36,610 nt of DNA from JALOPX01 sp041309605 (GTDB lineage: Bacteria > Krumholzibacteriota > Krumholzibacteriia > Krumholzibacteriales > Krumholzibacteriaceae), in assembly GCA_041309605.1 (NCBI GenBank), contig JBFYZH010000038.1, positions 1 to 36,610 of the forward strand. Reading direction: 5' to 3'. The position numbers and the translations under genes were made by a program. Below are positions 16,398 through 25,227 of the stretch, in pieces; within the stretch, counting starts at the first letter, position 1; each line of letters starts with the position of its first letter. Under the pieces are notes generated by a model, which saw nothing but the letters and a program-made list of their open reading frames with translations, ran no database searches and had not been told where the DNA came from.

Positions 16398-18353
16398 ATG
16401 AGACGCATTAACTCAAGTAACTCTGCATGGATATTGATATTGACGGTGCTGATCATGGTGATACTCCTGCCCGCCTGCAGGGAGGAGCCGGAGCCGCTGG
16501 ACAGAAACAGGGCCCCGGAGACATTTCTGACGGTGGCGCCGCCGGAGACAATCGAATCGGATTACAAGGTCCACCTTTTCTGGCATGGAGAAGACCGGGA
16601 CGGAGTCGTAACGAGGTATATGTGGTTCAGATCGGATACCGTCAGGACGCTCGATCCGGACGCCGAAGACGAGATGGAACTTCTCGACTGGAATCCAGAA
16701 GCAAGAGCTTCGGATTACGTAAGGGGCCATTTTTCGAACGCGACCGATACGGTATTCCTGTTTACAGGGTATGACGACGATACGGGAGCGTTGCTCAACA
16801 GGCAGGCTTTTCATATCGTCTCGATCGATGATATGGGACGGATGGATCCGACGCCGGCGAGAATCCAGTTTTTCGCCAAGGTGGATTGTATTCCCACCAC
16901 GACGTTCTGGACCAGCATGGATGGTATCGACTGGGAACCATACATCGCCGGGGGCCTCGATACCATGAGCATGTTCACGGATATTTATATCAGATTCACC
17001 GCCGCCACATGCAATAACGCCATTACCGGTTACAAGTGGACCTATGGCGGAAAAACATATCCAGACATCGACAACAACACGACAACCATAGAATGGAAGA
17101 TACCTCCTCCTGAAACCCTGACCGTTGCTATCAATAACACGCCACAGAATTTTCTTCCGAGCGGCGATTTCCATTTCAGGGTCAGCGCCCGCGATGAAGC
17201 CGGAGCCCTGTCAAGATCGGATATAATATCCGGCGAGGGGGTGTGCCGGATCGCCGTGAATTACGATCCGGATACGAGGATAACACACGGTGACAATTAT
17301 TTCACGAAACAGGACGGCGATACCGCCATAAGAACAATCGATTTCGAAGATGCCCGCGTCGATACCATGCCAAACGAATCGCGGCTCAGGCTGCATTATA
17401 TCGCATGGGACGATCCTAGAGATATCCTCCAGTATACCGATCCTCCGAAACCGATGAGGTACCAGACGATGTTCGGCCGTATAGGCACCGCGGTTGACGG
17501 CGGCATCTCAAGCTACAAAACCCCGTGGTATCCGACGGCCAGAGCGGAGGATACGAACTGTTACGCGGATGAGGATTCGGTCACGATGTTGATAGGGTCT
17601 TACGAGTATTTCTTCGCGGCCCGCTCGTTCGACGAACAATACAGGCCGGACGGTACTCCCGACACCGTCAGATTCTTCGGAAATTATGTGCCGGTGATCG
17701 ATAATATGGATATCTGTATAATCGACGACCTGACGATTCCGGTGCAGGAACAGCAGCTAATACCGATCTCCACCGACACCCTGTTCGTGAATATCGCCGT
17801 CCCGCTGGCGCCCATGGGTGATACATGCACCGCATACAGCAGGACGCCGAACGATGCTGACCGGACATTTACATATATGTTCAAGTTTTATATCGTCGGA
17901 TCGGGTCACGATGACCGGCGTGATCCCCCCGGATCGGGAATTAAAAGCTGGCGGTTTTCCATCCTTTCGGAGGAGGACTATTACTACCGCAACGAAAGTG
18001 AGTGGATCTCGACAAATCCCGTTGACCAGTATCTCCAGGAATGCGTTTTCAGGCTGATCGTACCCTACGATCCTTCATATCCAGGCGCCTTCCCCGATTC
18101 GAGTTTCGTCGATCAGCAGCCGGGCTGGATGGGCCCTCAGACTCTGACAGTGACGGGCAAGGATATCAAGATTACGGATATGAATAATGAAGGGATGAGG
18201 TGCACCAGTCCCGTCTTCGACACGGATGATCCATGTGTGATGAACGAACTTGGATCGTGGTGTATCGTGACGAGATATCCATCGAACTATGCAAGGTATG
18301 ATACACATACGAGAGATTTTTATATAAAGCTTATATTTAAAAATCCGTTTTAG
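16398..18353 (+). CDS. Large lipoprotein with Ig/FN3-like domains, unknown function
   Basis: A 651-residue predicted lipoprotein. The signal peptide (MRRINSSNSAWILILTVLIM) ends in the lipobox LLPAC, with Cys27 lipidated. An Ig/FN3-like module follows directly (NRAPETFLTVAPPETIESD, then VHLFWHGEDRDGVV). It matches the start of the next lipoprotein, so the two are paralogues. Further domains are beta-rich, with FHFRVSARDEAGALSRSD and YEYFFAARSFDEQY typical of FN3-like repeats. The ATG at 16398 is preferred, with GAGAAGGG about 5 nt before; an in-frame GTG at 16392 overlaps that ribosome binding site. It is the first gene after the 16310 promoter and lies 62 nt before the 755-aa lipoprotein. No enzymatic motif was seen. 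A surface display or adhesion role is a guess. Confidence 0.85.
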   Translation: MRRINSSNSAWILILTVLIMVILLPACREEPEPLDRNRAPETFLTVAPPETIESDYKVHLFWHGEDRDGVVTRYMWFRSDTVRTLDPDAEDEMELLDWNPEARASDYVRGHFSNATDTVFLFTGYDDDTGALLNRQAFHIVSIDDMGRMDPTPARIQFFAKVDCIPTTTFWTSMDGIDWEPYIAGGLDTMSMFTDIYIRFTAATCNNAITGYKWTYGGKTYPDIDNNTTTIEWKIPPPETLTVAINNTPQNFLPSGDFHFRVSARDEAGALSRSDIISGEGVCRIAVNYDPDTRITHGDNYFTKQDGDTAIRTIDFEDARVDTMPNESRLRLHYIAWDDPRDILQYTDPPKPMRYQTMFGRIGTAVDGGISSYKTPWYPTARAEDTNCYADEDSVTMLIGSYEYFFAARSFDEQYRPDGTPDTVRFFGNYVPVIDNMDICIIDDLTIPVQEQQLIPISTDTLFVNIAVPLAPMGDTCTAYSRTPNDADRTFTYMFKFYIVGSGHDDRRDPPGSGIKSWRFSILSEEDYYYRNESEWISTNPVDQYLQECVFRLIVPYDPSYPGAFPDSSFVDQQPGWMGPQTLTVTGKDIKITDMNNEGMRCTSPVFDTDDPCVMNELGSWCIVTRYPSNYARYDTHTRDFYIKLIFKNPF

Positions 18354-18415
18354 GGGCCGGAGATTGAAGTCGCTTTCCGGCAGGCGGCATAACGGGGGAC
18401 AGGAGGTACGGGGTA

Positions 18416-20683
18416 ATGCGAAAACTGCTGATATCCTTGATCGCTCTGGGCGCTCTCTTATCGTTGATACTGCTGGCCGGTTGTTCGGAAGGACTGTACA
18501 CGGGGGATGCCGATAACAACAGCGCGCCCCAGGTGTGGCTGTCCAGCGGACCGGTGGATGGCGATACGACCGGATACCAGGTTCATTTTTACTGGAGCGG
18601 CTGGGATCCGGATGGAGAGATTTCGCATTTTGAATTCTGCATCGTTGCATCGGGAATATCCGGGATAGGTTTCAATCCCGCGGATACTTCCGGTGCCGAT
18701 AAATGGTACAGTACGAATGTGCACGACAGCACGTTCAGGGTCGTGGCGGATGAGAATCCCCGGGCGTATGAACCGGACAATCCGAATTCGATCTACACAA
18801 GGTACGACAAGACTCATACCCTGTTTATGAGGGCGGTAGACCTGCGTGGCAAAGGTTCGGAAGTCGTTCACAGGTCCTTTACCGCCTGGACCATAGCACC
18901 CATTTGTTTTATCGAACAACCTCCGGTCGGCACGAATACCTACAGTACGGTCATAACTTTCAGATGGACCGCAAGAGATCCGGTGGACAGCCCCTCGAAC
19001 TCCCAGGATCCGGATTCGATAAGGTACCTTATCAGCCAGGTGGTTAACCGGGAGGGGATATACCAGCAGGATTTTCTTATCATAGACACGCTCAACGCCT
19101 ATCCGCAGGATTACGAACATCTGTGGAGTGACTGGATCTGGTACAGGGCTCCCGGCGATTCGGGAAGGTCGACGAAGATCGGCGACGACGAGATCCTCCA
19201 ACTAAACCTGCAGCATATCTTCGCGGTTCAGGCCAAGGATGAAGCCGGCGCCGTGACGGCGATTTTCCAGAGAGACACGAATGTGAAACAGTTCATCGTC
19301 TCCTGGAAGCAGGGCCCGCTTCTGAGCCTGAATGAGCCTTTCCTGGGCGGATTCCGTTTTCTCGGCTCGTCTATGAACCCTGTCCAGAGAAGCCTTCCGC
19401 CCGGAGTTCCGCTGAATTTCTGCTGGTCGGCGACAGCGGCCGATTATGGCGGAGAAATCGTGGGATACCGGTACGGATGGGATATACAGGATCTCGGGGA
19501 TCCCAATCAATGGGAGGGCGGAGGCTCGTTTAACCCTTATACCCTCTGTGCCCAGGAGAGGACACTTTACTCCGGGGTCCACATGTTTATCCTCCAGGTC
19601 ATGGATGACGGTGGCAGGATCACGACGGCAAAGATCGAGGTGGAGATCATCCAGTTCACCATGGACAGGGATATTTTGTGGGTGGACGATTTGCCATCAT
19701 CCGACGTTCCCAACCCAAGCAGAACGATGCCGACCGAAACCGAGCATGACCAGTTCTGGATCGATATCTGCAGCAGGGTGGAGGGATTCGTCGCGGACCG
19801 CGATGTATATGATGTGGCGAGCCGTAACAGCGTTATACCGCCGATAGAATTGGTCGGCAGATACGCGAATATAATCTGGGTATTCAGTTCGACTACCGGC
19901 GGGGCATGGAGACAGGTGATCCCCTTTACACCCGAAAGTATGATCGGCCAGGCCGCAACTCTTACCGTCAACTATCTGTCCCTGTTTCTCGCAAAGGGAG
20001 GACATCTGCTTACATGCGGAAGGACTGACAGGGGGGGTGGGGGACTGACAGCCGCTTTCCTTTCAACACCACTGATGCCGTCATCGTTCAAACATGACAT
20101 GTCGACGCAGGATCCGGAGGACACGACCGGAGTGAATTCCATGCCATACAGGGATTACTGCGTGACCGTCGTCGATAAGGTCACGGCGAATTTCCGCACG
20201 GCCGAGGAGATGCCTGTCGGAGTGTTCAGGAGCACCGACAGGGACGCCATGAGATACGGGGAGAAAATTACGACGGATCCGGTTGTGGCCGAACATCTTT
20301 CCGGATTCCCCGCGCAGATGCGTCTTTGGAGCGTGATAACCTGTTCAACCTGTTTCTTCAATCCATCGACCCGCGGATTCACTTATGTGGAAGTATACAA
20401 TCCGAAGTACTACATGGATTTCCGACTCATTCCATCTTCCCAGGGATGCTTCCATCCGACATACAAGATGAAAGCGAGAAACGTACTCTCGCCCCTGGAA
20501 GGACAGGCTGTGGCTCTTGTCCTGACGAAATACAGAGACAAGTTCTACGGCAGGGATGATATTACATTCGTCCCCGCCTACAGTTTCCATTTCGGGTTCC
20601 CCCTCTGGTTCTTCAATCGGGACGATGTGGACCAGGTCATGGAAGTCATATTCAATGAATGGCAGTTGAATACACCGGAGTAA
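18416..20683 (+). CDS. Large lipoprotein with Ig/FN3-like domain and 'VDD' domain
   Basis: A 755-residue predicted lipoprotein with the classical lipobox LLAGC (Cys23). The N-terminal module (NSAPQVWLSSGPVDGDT, VHFYWSGWDPDGEISHF) is paralogous to that of the 651-aa lipoprotein. More FN3-like stretches follow (TLFMRAVDLRGKGSEVVHRSF, IFAVQAKDEAGAVT). A segment from about residue 420 begins ILWVDDL, continues with YANIIWVFSS and then LFLAKGGHLLTCG. This resembles the Rossmann-like 'VDD...YDVVIW...GGxLxxxG' domain found in exported proteins and is shared with the 1022-aa protein. AGGAGG at 18401-18406 lies 9 nt before the ATG. It has no FlgD-like tail, consistent with lipid anchoring. It sits in an operon with its paralogue and the 448-aa exported protein. 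The function is unknown. Confidence 0.86.
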   Translation: MRKLLISLIALGALLSLILLAGCSEGLYTGDADNNSAPQVWLSSGPVDGDTTGYQVHFYWSGWDPDGEISHFEFCIVASGISGIGFNPADTSGADKWYSTNVHDSTFRVVADENPRAYEPDNPNSIYTRYDKTHTLFMRAVDLRGKGSEVVHRSFTAWTIAPICFIEQPPVGTNTYSTVITFRWTARDPVDSPSNSQDPDSIRYLISQVVNREGIYQQDFLIIDTLNAYPQDYEHLWSDWIWYRAPGDSGRSTKIGDDEILQLNLQHIFAVQAKDEAGAVTAIFQRDTNVKQFIVSWKQGPLLSLNEPFLGGFRFLGSSMNPVQRSLPPGVPLNFCWSATAADYGGEIVGYRYGWDIQDLGDPNQWEGGGSFNPYTLCAQERTLYSGVHMFILQVMDDGGRITTAKIEVEIIQFTMDRDILWVDDLPSSDVPNPSRTMPTETEHDQFWIDICSRVEGFVADRDVYDVASRNSVIPPIELVGRYANIIWVFSSTTGGAWRQVIPFTPESMIGQAATLTVNYLSLFLAKGGHLLTCGRTDRGGGGLTAAFLSTPLMPSSFKHDMSTQDPEDTTGVNSMPYRDYCVTVVDKVTANFRTAEEMPVGVFRSTDRDAMRYGEKITTDPVVAEHLSGFPAQMRLWSVITCSTCFFNPSTRGFTYVEVYNPKYYMDFRLIPSSQGCFHPTYKMKARNVLSPLEGQAVALVLTKYRDKFYGRDDITFVPAYSFHFGFPLWFFNRDDVDQVMEVIFNEWQLNTPE

Positions 20684-20720
20684 TGATTCGGGATCCTGAT
20701 GTGGTAATCGAAAAGGAGGA

Positions 20721-22067
20721 ATGGTGCTTTATAAGAGATCGCTCATGGTAGTGCTGGCCTTGTTTACGATGATCGCCATCACGCGCGCTAACCTTTCGGC
20801 ACAGAGCGCTATCGATACATTATTTCTCGAACAGGTTCCGCCGGATTCCTTCGCGGTACGAAGGGAAGGCTCGAATATCGTTATCCGATGGTATGCCCCG
20901 CCAGACAGTATTTCGAGCGGGATCGGGACAATAGATCTGCGAAACTGGTACGCCGGCTATGATCCGGCCGAAATATCCGAGTTTTCCACGCAAGGGTATT
21001 ATACGGGCACGATCGACCGGAAATTGCGAATTGAAAGACAGGTAACGGGCCTGCTCGGACCTCTTACAGTCGGTGTCGATCCGTTTATACTTATAAGGAT
21101 CGAAACCATAGACCCGGTCAACCGGAGCTATTCAGTCACGTTCAACGTCGGAACATCATTCTACACTCCCGGAACACCGATCCCCCTCGTTCTTAAAAAC
21201 GAGGAAGACGAAATCGATCTGCTCGACCTCGGTTTCGACATCTCTTTCGGTCCGGGGGTCATCGATTCGAGCCTTACAGGCGCCGGCGCCCTGATCGAAA
21301 TGGATGTACAGGATTTTGAAGGGTTCCATGTGTGGAGAGGAATCACACAGTATCCTTCGGACATGATAGCCATAGTCGAGATATCGAAGGAAGATTATTT
21401 CGAGATCAGCGACATCGAAGTGTCGACCGATGTACCCTCTAAATGGCTCTGGCTGTGGGAGTACTTCAGGGATACACCCAACGGGACCGCCTGGCCGAGA
21501 TATGACGAACAAGGAAGGGAATATTACGAGTGGGTGGATGAGGACGTTTTCCCGGGGTTCACTTATTACTACCATGTGACCTGTTACGACAGGGGGTTTT
21601 TCAAAGGCTATTTCCAGTATAACAAAAGGGACAATTTTATATGCGACGAGAACATCGATGAACCTGCCGATCCGGGCAATCCGGTGGATTGCGATATGGT
21701 GGCCAGATCGATAGTCATGACGGTCGAGGCCGGCGGAAATACAGATGAGGACATGAAGAGCGTTTTTGTCGTCCCAAACCCATACAGGACGGGCACATCC
21801 TCGATATCTACGCCCTCATACCATAATTATCCCGATAACGCGATCAAGTTCTTTAATGTCCCGGCAAGTTCGGAGATACGCGTGTTCACCCTCGCGGGAG
21901 ATCTGGTATGGGAGGCATCCCATGACAGCCCCGGCGGTGACGACGGCATCATAAGCTGGGATGTGAGAAACAAGGAAGGCCAGGATGTGCTCTCCGGAGT
22001 ATATATCTACAGATGTGAATCCGGCACCGGCGGATCCGTATACGGGAAAATAGTTATTATCCGGTAG
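20721..22067 (+). CDS. Exported protein with FlgD-like C-terminal domain
   Basis: A 448-residue exported protein of unknown function. The signal peptide lies within the first 30 residues (SLMVVLALFTMIAI, cleavage near LSAQ). The middle is beta-rich; EGFHVWRGI and FTYYYHVTCYDRGFFKG are typical of FN3-like modules in FCB surface proteins. The C-terminal domain (about 348-448) is FlgD-like: VVPNPYRTG, IRVFTLAGDLVWE, ISWDVRNKEGQDVLSGVYIY and a last strand GKIVIIR. The start is ambiguous. AAGGAGGA (20713-20720) touches the ATG at 20721, so the GTG at 20724 would have the better spacing. It is the last gene before a strong terminator and probably shares the transcript with the two lipoproteins upstream; the gap is 37 nt. 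Confidence 0.85.
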   Translation: MVLYKRSLMVVLALFTMIAITRANLSAQSAIDTLFLEQVPPDSFAVRREGSNIVIRWYAPPDSISSGIGTIDLRNWYAGYDPAEISEFSTQGYYTGTIDRKLRIERQVTGLLGPLTVGVDPFILIRIETIDPVNRSYSVTFNVGTSFYTPGTPIPLVLKNEEDEIDLLDLGFDISFGPGVIDSSLTGAGALIEMDVQDFEGFHVWRGITQYPSDMIAIVEISKEDYFEISDIEVSTDVPSKWLWLWEYFRDTPNGTAWPRYDEQGREYYEWVDEDVFPGFTYYYHVTCYDRGFFKGYFQYNKRDNFICDENIDEPADPGNPVDCDMVARSIVMTVEAGGNTDEDMKSVFVVPNPYRTGTSSISTPSYHNYPDNAIKFFNVPASSEIRVFTLAGDLVWEASHDSPGGDDGIISWDVRNKEGQDVLSGVYIYRCESGTGGSVYGKIVIIR

Positions 22068-22097
22068 CGCAAAAGATGTGAGGTATGGATTGAAGCC

Positions 22098-22128
22098 GCC
22101 CCTCCGGACGCCCGGAGGGGCTTTTTTT
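22098..22128 (+). terminator. Strong rho-independent terminator
   Basis: A perfect 10-bp stem, GCCCCTCCGG (22098-22107) with CCGGAGGGGC (22112-22121), loop ACGC, then a T7 run (22122-22128). It ends the operon of the two lipoproteins and the 448-aa exported protein 30 nt after the last stop. Confidence 0.93.
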
Positions 22129-22173
22129 ATTGCCGTCGCGTATGGTGTCGTCCGCCGGTGATTAACATCCATC

Positions 22174-22202
22174 TTGACAGAGGGGATTATTTCGGATATC
22201 CA
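22174..22202 (+). promoter_or_regulatory. Possible promoter for the DUF4438-like gene
   Basis: A perfect -35 box TTGACA (22174-22179), a 17-nt spacer and a weaker -10 box TATCCA (22197-22202). It sits just after the terminator and about 90 nt before the next start codon, where a promoter is expected. The -10 box is imperfect. Confidence 0.5.
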
Positions 22203-22290
22203 TTGGGTGTCCCTGACGGCCGGTATCCGGCCACGATCAGCCCGTAGTGACCGAATGGCGGGACAGGTTCCTTTCTTACCGGGTGGGTAA

Positions 22291-23187
22291 ATGACGATGC
22301 TGAAAACAAACAGGCAGAGACTGATCATGCAGTCGGTACTGGGAATCATCTCGTTTCCCAGGATATCGCTGAAGAATCCTTACCTTGTCGATTCGTCGGG
22401 GAACGCGCATGTACTTCCCGGTACCGGAGGAATAACATACAACGTTTCAGTCGGCGATTCGGCGCTTGATTTTGCGGGAGACCACGTCGAACCGGGCGTA
22501 AGCATCACGCTTCCTCAAAAAGAGACGGATACAGGTTCGGGCGGAGGATTGAGCGTCCTTGCGTGCATCGGCAACGAAGCCAGGGTTGTCAGCGGCGAGG
22601 CGGCCGGCGCTATCGGTATCGTAACGGGGAAACATGGCGGCGTGGAACATGTCCTCGTGGATTTCGCCCGCCCGATCATCGATAAACTCGTGATCGGCGA
22701 CAGGATCCAAATCAAGGCGTTCGGCCAGGGTCTGGTCCTTGAAGATTACGAAGACGTGCATGTAATGAACATCGATCCTGAATTGCTGAACAGGTTCAAT
22801 ATAGCCTCCAAGAACGGCCGGATGGTTGTGCGCGTAACTCATATAATTCCGGCGTCGATCATGGGCTCCGGGCTGGGTTCGCGCCACAGCTACAGCGGAG
22901 ATTACGACATTCAGCTCACGGACAGTAACATCTTGAAAAAACATAAGATGCGCAATCTGCGAATAGGGGACGTTATTGCGATAAACGATGCGGATTGCCG
23001 GTTCGGCAGATCGATAAGAGCCGGAGCCACAACGATCGGCGTAGTGGTGCACGGTTCCTGCGTTACCAACGGGCATGGTCCTGGCGTGACCGTCGTCATG
23101 ACGACCGCCGGGAAACTCATTGTGCCGGTGCTTGACGAGGCGGCGAATCTTTCAGGATATCTGGGTATAGGGCGTATGCGCAGATGA
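22291..23187 (+). CDS. DUF4438-like protein
   Basis: A 298-residue protein that resembles the DUF4438 family, which is known by structure from Thermotoga but has no assigned function. Recognisable stretches are PGTGGITYNVSVGDSALDF, GDHVEPGVSI, GEAAGAIGIVTGKHGGVEH, VHVMNIDPELL and HGPGVTVVMT. No signal peptide or membrane segment is seen, so it is probably cytoplasmic, unlike its neighbours. Two start codons are possible: ATG 22291, with GGGTGGG only 3 nt upstream, and ATG 22297, with better spacing. It ends 21 nt before the subtilisin-family gene and may share its transcript. The family call comes from memory of the conserved pattern, so it is moderately secure; the role is unknown. Confidence 0.72.
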   Translation: MTMLKTNRQRLIMQSVLGIISFPRISLKNPYLVDSSGNAHVLPGTGGITYNVSVGDSALDFAGDHVEPGVSITLPQKETDTGSGGGLSVLACIGNEARVVSGEAAGAIGIVTGKHGGVEHVLVDFARPIIDKLVIGDRIQIKAFGQGLVLEDYEDVHVMNIDPELLNRFNIASKNGRMVVRVTHIIPASIMGSGLGSRHSYSGDYDIQLTDSNILKKHKMRNLRIGDVIAINDADCRFGRSIRAGATTIGVVVHGSCVTNGHGPGVTVVMTTAGKLIVPVLDEAANLSGYLGIGRMRR

Positions 23188-23208
23188 TTTTTCCTGGGCA
23201 GGAGCCAC

Positions 23209-24996
23209 ATGAAAATATTCCGCTTGGGAATTATTCTGACCGCATTTCTGGAGTTTTTCTTTCAAGGTCACGCTTATGGAACGGCTGGGTCGACGACCCG
23301 GGCGATGGATCCGCAAGTCGCCGGGCATGATGTCGATCGGTACAATGGAGCCAGTCGTGCGCTCCCGGCCGGAGAGATAGACGTATGGGTCTTTTTTTCC
23401 GACCATGGCGATGTTCTGCCTACGCCAGGAACGGGAGAATGCCCGGGAATGGGGGTGTCTCCTAGAGCTTCACGACGGATTATACGACGAACCGATTTCT
23501 CCCGCCATCCCGGATCGCTTCTTCCGGTGCATCAGGATTATATCGACGGCCTTGGCCCCTATATCCTGGGGATCAGGCACAGATCCAGGTACTTCAACGC
23601 CGTCAGCGTTTCCATACCGGCTGGCGGCGTCGCACCCATCGAGGCACTGCCCTATGTGTCGAAGGTCGAGCGTGTAAAGAAGTATGAAAGAAAGATGCCC
23701 GACTGGAGTGTTTATGAGGTCAGTCCTTCCGACAGAACCCGGTCGGCTGACGGATCTTTTGGCAGATACGGAGCGAGCCTGGATCAGTTGGCTCTTACAG
23801 GATCGGTCGAACTTCTGGAGGCCGGATATAACGGCTCGGGGAGAAAAGAGGGGAATGAACCCGTTCTGGTCTGTGTCATGGATTCGGGGTTTGAACTTGG
23901 ACACGAGGCGTTCGAGAACCTGCGGGTACTCGAAGAGTACGATTTCGTGAAATATGATTCGATCACGGCCATGGAGCCGGAGGATTTCCCGGGGCAGTCG
24001 GAACATGGCACGACCGTTCTCGGTGCTATAGCCGGATATTACGAAGGTTATCTGGTCGGTCCCGCATGGGGAGCTCAATATATTCTCGCCAAGACCGAGA
24101 TCATCGGACAGGAAATAACCATAGAGGAAGATAACTGGATTGCGGGCATTGAATGGGCGGATAGCATCGGGGCCGATATAGTCACAAGTTCGATCGGCTA
24201 CCTGTGGGACTGGTATACCGCGGAAACGCTCGACGGACAGACTGCCCTTTGTACAAAAGCCGCCGACATAGCGGGATCAAGAGGTATCGTTGTAGTGAAC
24301 GCAATCGGTAATTACGGACAGAAGGGCGATACGTCGCTGATCGCTCCGGCCGACGGGGACAGCGTGATAGCCGTCGGCGCCGTCGACAGGTACGGATATA
24401 TCGCCGATTTCAGTTCCCATGGTCCGACGGCCGACGGGAGAATCAAACCCGACCTTGTGGCCCAGGGCCTTGGTGTGGTCTCGGTAGCACGCGCGTCCGA
24501 TGAGGGATACGCGACTTACAACGGGACTTCATTTGCGGCTCCTCTTCTGGCAGGACTTTGTGCGCAGATTCTCGAGATACATCCTGACTGGAGCCCGGTG
24601 ACACTGAGGGATTCCCTGATATCGTCAGCATCCAGATTCGGCGATCCCGACAATGAATACGGATACGGAGTGCCCAGGGGATGGATCGCCGCGGGATTGC
24701 CTGCCGATTCCATTTCCCGACAGGCAAAGTTTGCGGCGGGATATCCGAATCCATTTTCCGAAAGCATCAGCTTCGAGCTCTATCTCCCGCAATGGGAGAT
24801 GGTCGATATCAGGATATACGACTGCAGGGGGGCGCTGGTGCGCACTATTATCGAGGAGGAGCTCGTCAAATGGAGCGACACGGTTCGATGGGATGGCCGG
24901 AATGATTCCGGAGAACAGGTGTCGGACGGTGTTTATTTTGTCGATTTCAGGTCTTCGACCATCCGCAGGACGGGCAAGGTCATACTTATGCGCTGA
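23209..24996 (+). CDS. Exported subtilisin-family (S8) serine protease with FlgD-like tail
   Basis: A 595-residue secreted peptidase of MEROPS family S8. It has a short signal peptide (MKIFRLGIILTAFLEFF, cleavage near AYG), then an inhibitor-like propeptide region (about 45-170; VWVFFSDHGD, FNAVSVSIPAGG, YVSKVERVKKYE), then the catalytic domain (about 190-500). The triad is complete: D225 in CVMDSGFELGHE, H266 in SEHGTTVLGAIAG and S441 in NGTSFAAPLLAG. The oxyanion residue is N368 in VNAIGNYG. The C-terminal FlgD-like domain (about 505-595) contains GYPNPFSESISFEL, VDIRIYDCRGALV, SDGVYFVDF and KVILMR. An AGGAG lies about 6 nt before the ATG. It probably matures surface proteins or degrades extracellular protein; its targets are unknown. 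Confidence 0.94.
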   Translation: MKIFRLGIILTAFLEFFFQGHAYGTAGSTTRAMDPQVAGHDVDRYNGASRALPAGEIDVWVFFSDHGDVLPTPGTGECPGMGVSPRASRRIIRRTDFSRHPGSLLPVHQDYIDGLGPYILGIRHRSRYFNAVSVSIPAGGVAPIEALPYVSKVERVKKYERKMPDWSVYEVSPSDRTRSADGSFGRYGASLDQLALTGSVELLEAGYNGSGRKEGNEPVLVCVMDSGFELGHEAFENLRVLEEYDFVKYDSITAMEPEDFPGQSEHGTTVLGAIAGYYEGYLVGPAWGAQYILAKTEIIGQEITIEEDNWIAGIEWADSIGADIVTSSIGYLWDWYTAETLDGQTALCTKAADIAGSRGIVVVNAIGNYGQKGDTSLIAPADGDSVIAVGAVDRYGYIADFSSHGPTADGRIKPDLVAQGLGVVSVARASDEGYATYNGTSFAAPLLAGLCAQILEIHPDWSPVTLRDSLISSASRFGDPDNEYGYGVPRGWIAAGLPADSISRQAKFAAGYPNPFSESISFELYLPQWEMVDIRIYDCRGALVRTIIEEELVKWSDTVRWDGRNDSGEQVSDGVYFVDFRSSTIRRTGKVILMR

Positions 24997-25000
24997 TATG

Positions 25001-25063
25001 GATCCGGCCGGTATAGATCTCCTTTATTTGGATGACACGTCAAGTGAAGAGTACGGCCGGATC
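25001..25063. repeat. 10-bp inverted repeat
   Basis: GATCCGGCCG at 25001-25010 and CGGCCGGATC at 25054-25063 are perfect reverse complements with 43 nt between them. The repeat begins 4 nt after the protease stop codon. It could form a stem at the 3' end of the mRNA or serve as paired binding sites. No T run follows, so a rho-independent terminator is unlikely. Confidence 0.4.
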
Positions 25064-25199
25064 GATATTGTCCGTCATGTTGTGTGCGCCTTCTGTCTTG
25101 CGCGGAACGCGACGCATAAGCCGGGAGCGGATCGCCACGTCGTCTTTCGGACAACCCCTTTCGCAATCGATGTGACAGGCCGGAAAGCAATGTTTGTTC

Positions 25200-25227
25200 T
25201 TTACATACGGGGCTGCAAGGATATACA
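25200..25227 (+). promoter_or_regulatory. Likely promoter for the ppdK gene run
   Basis: A -35 box TTTACA (25200-25205), a 16-nt spacer and a -10 box TATACA (25222-25227). It lies 72 nt upstream of the GTG start of ppdK, in a locally AT-rich patch. It could drive ppdK and the closely packed genes after it. Confidence 0.55.
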
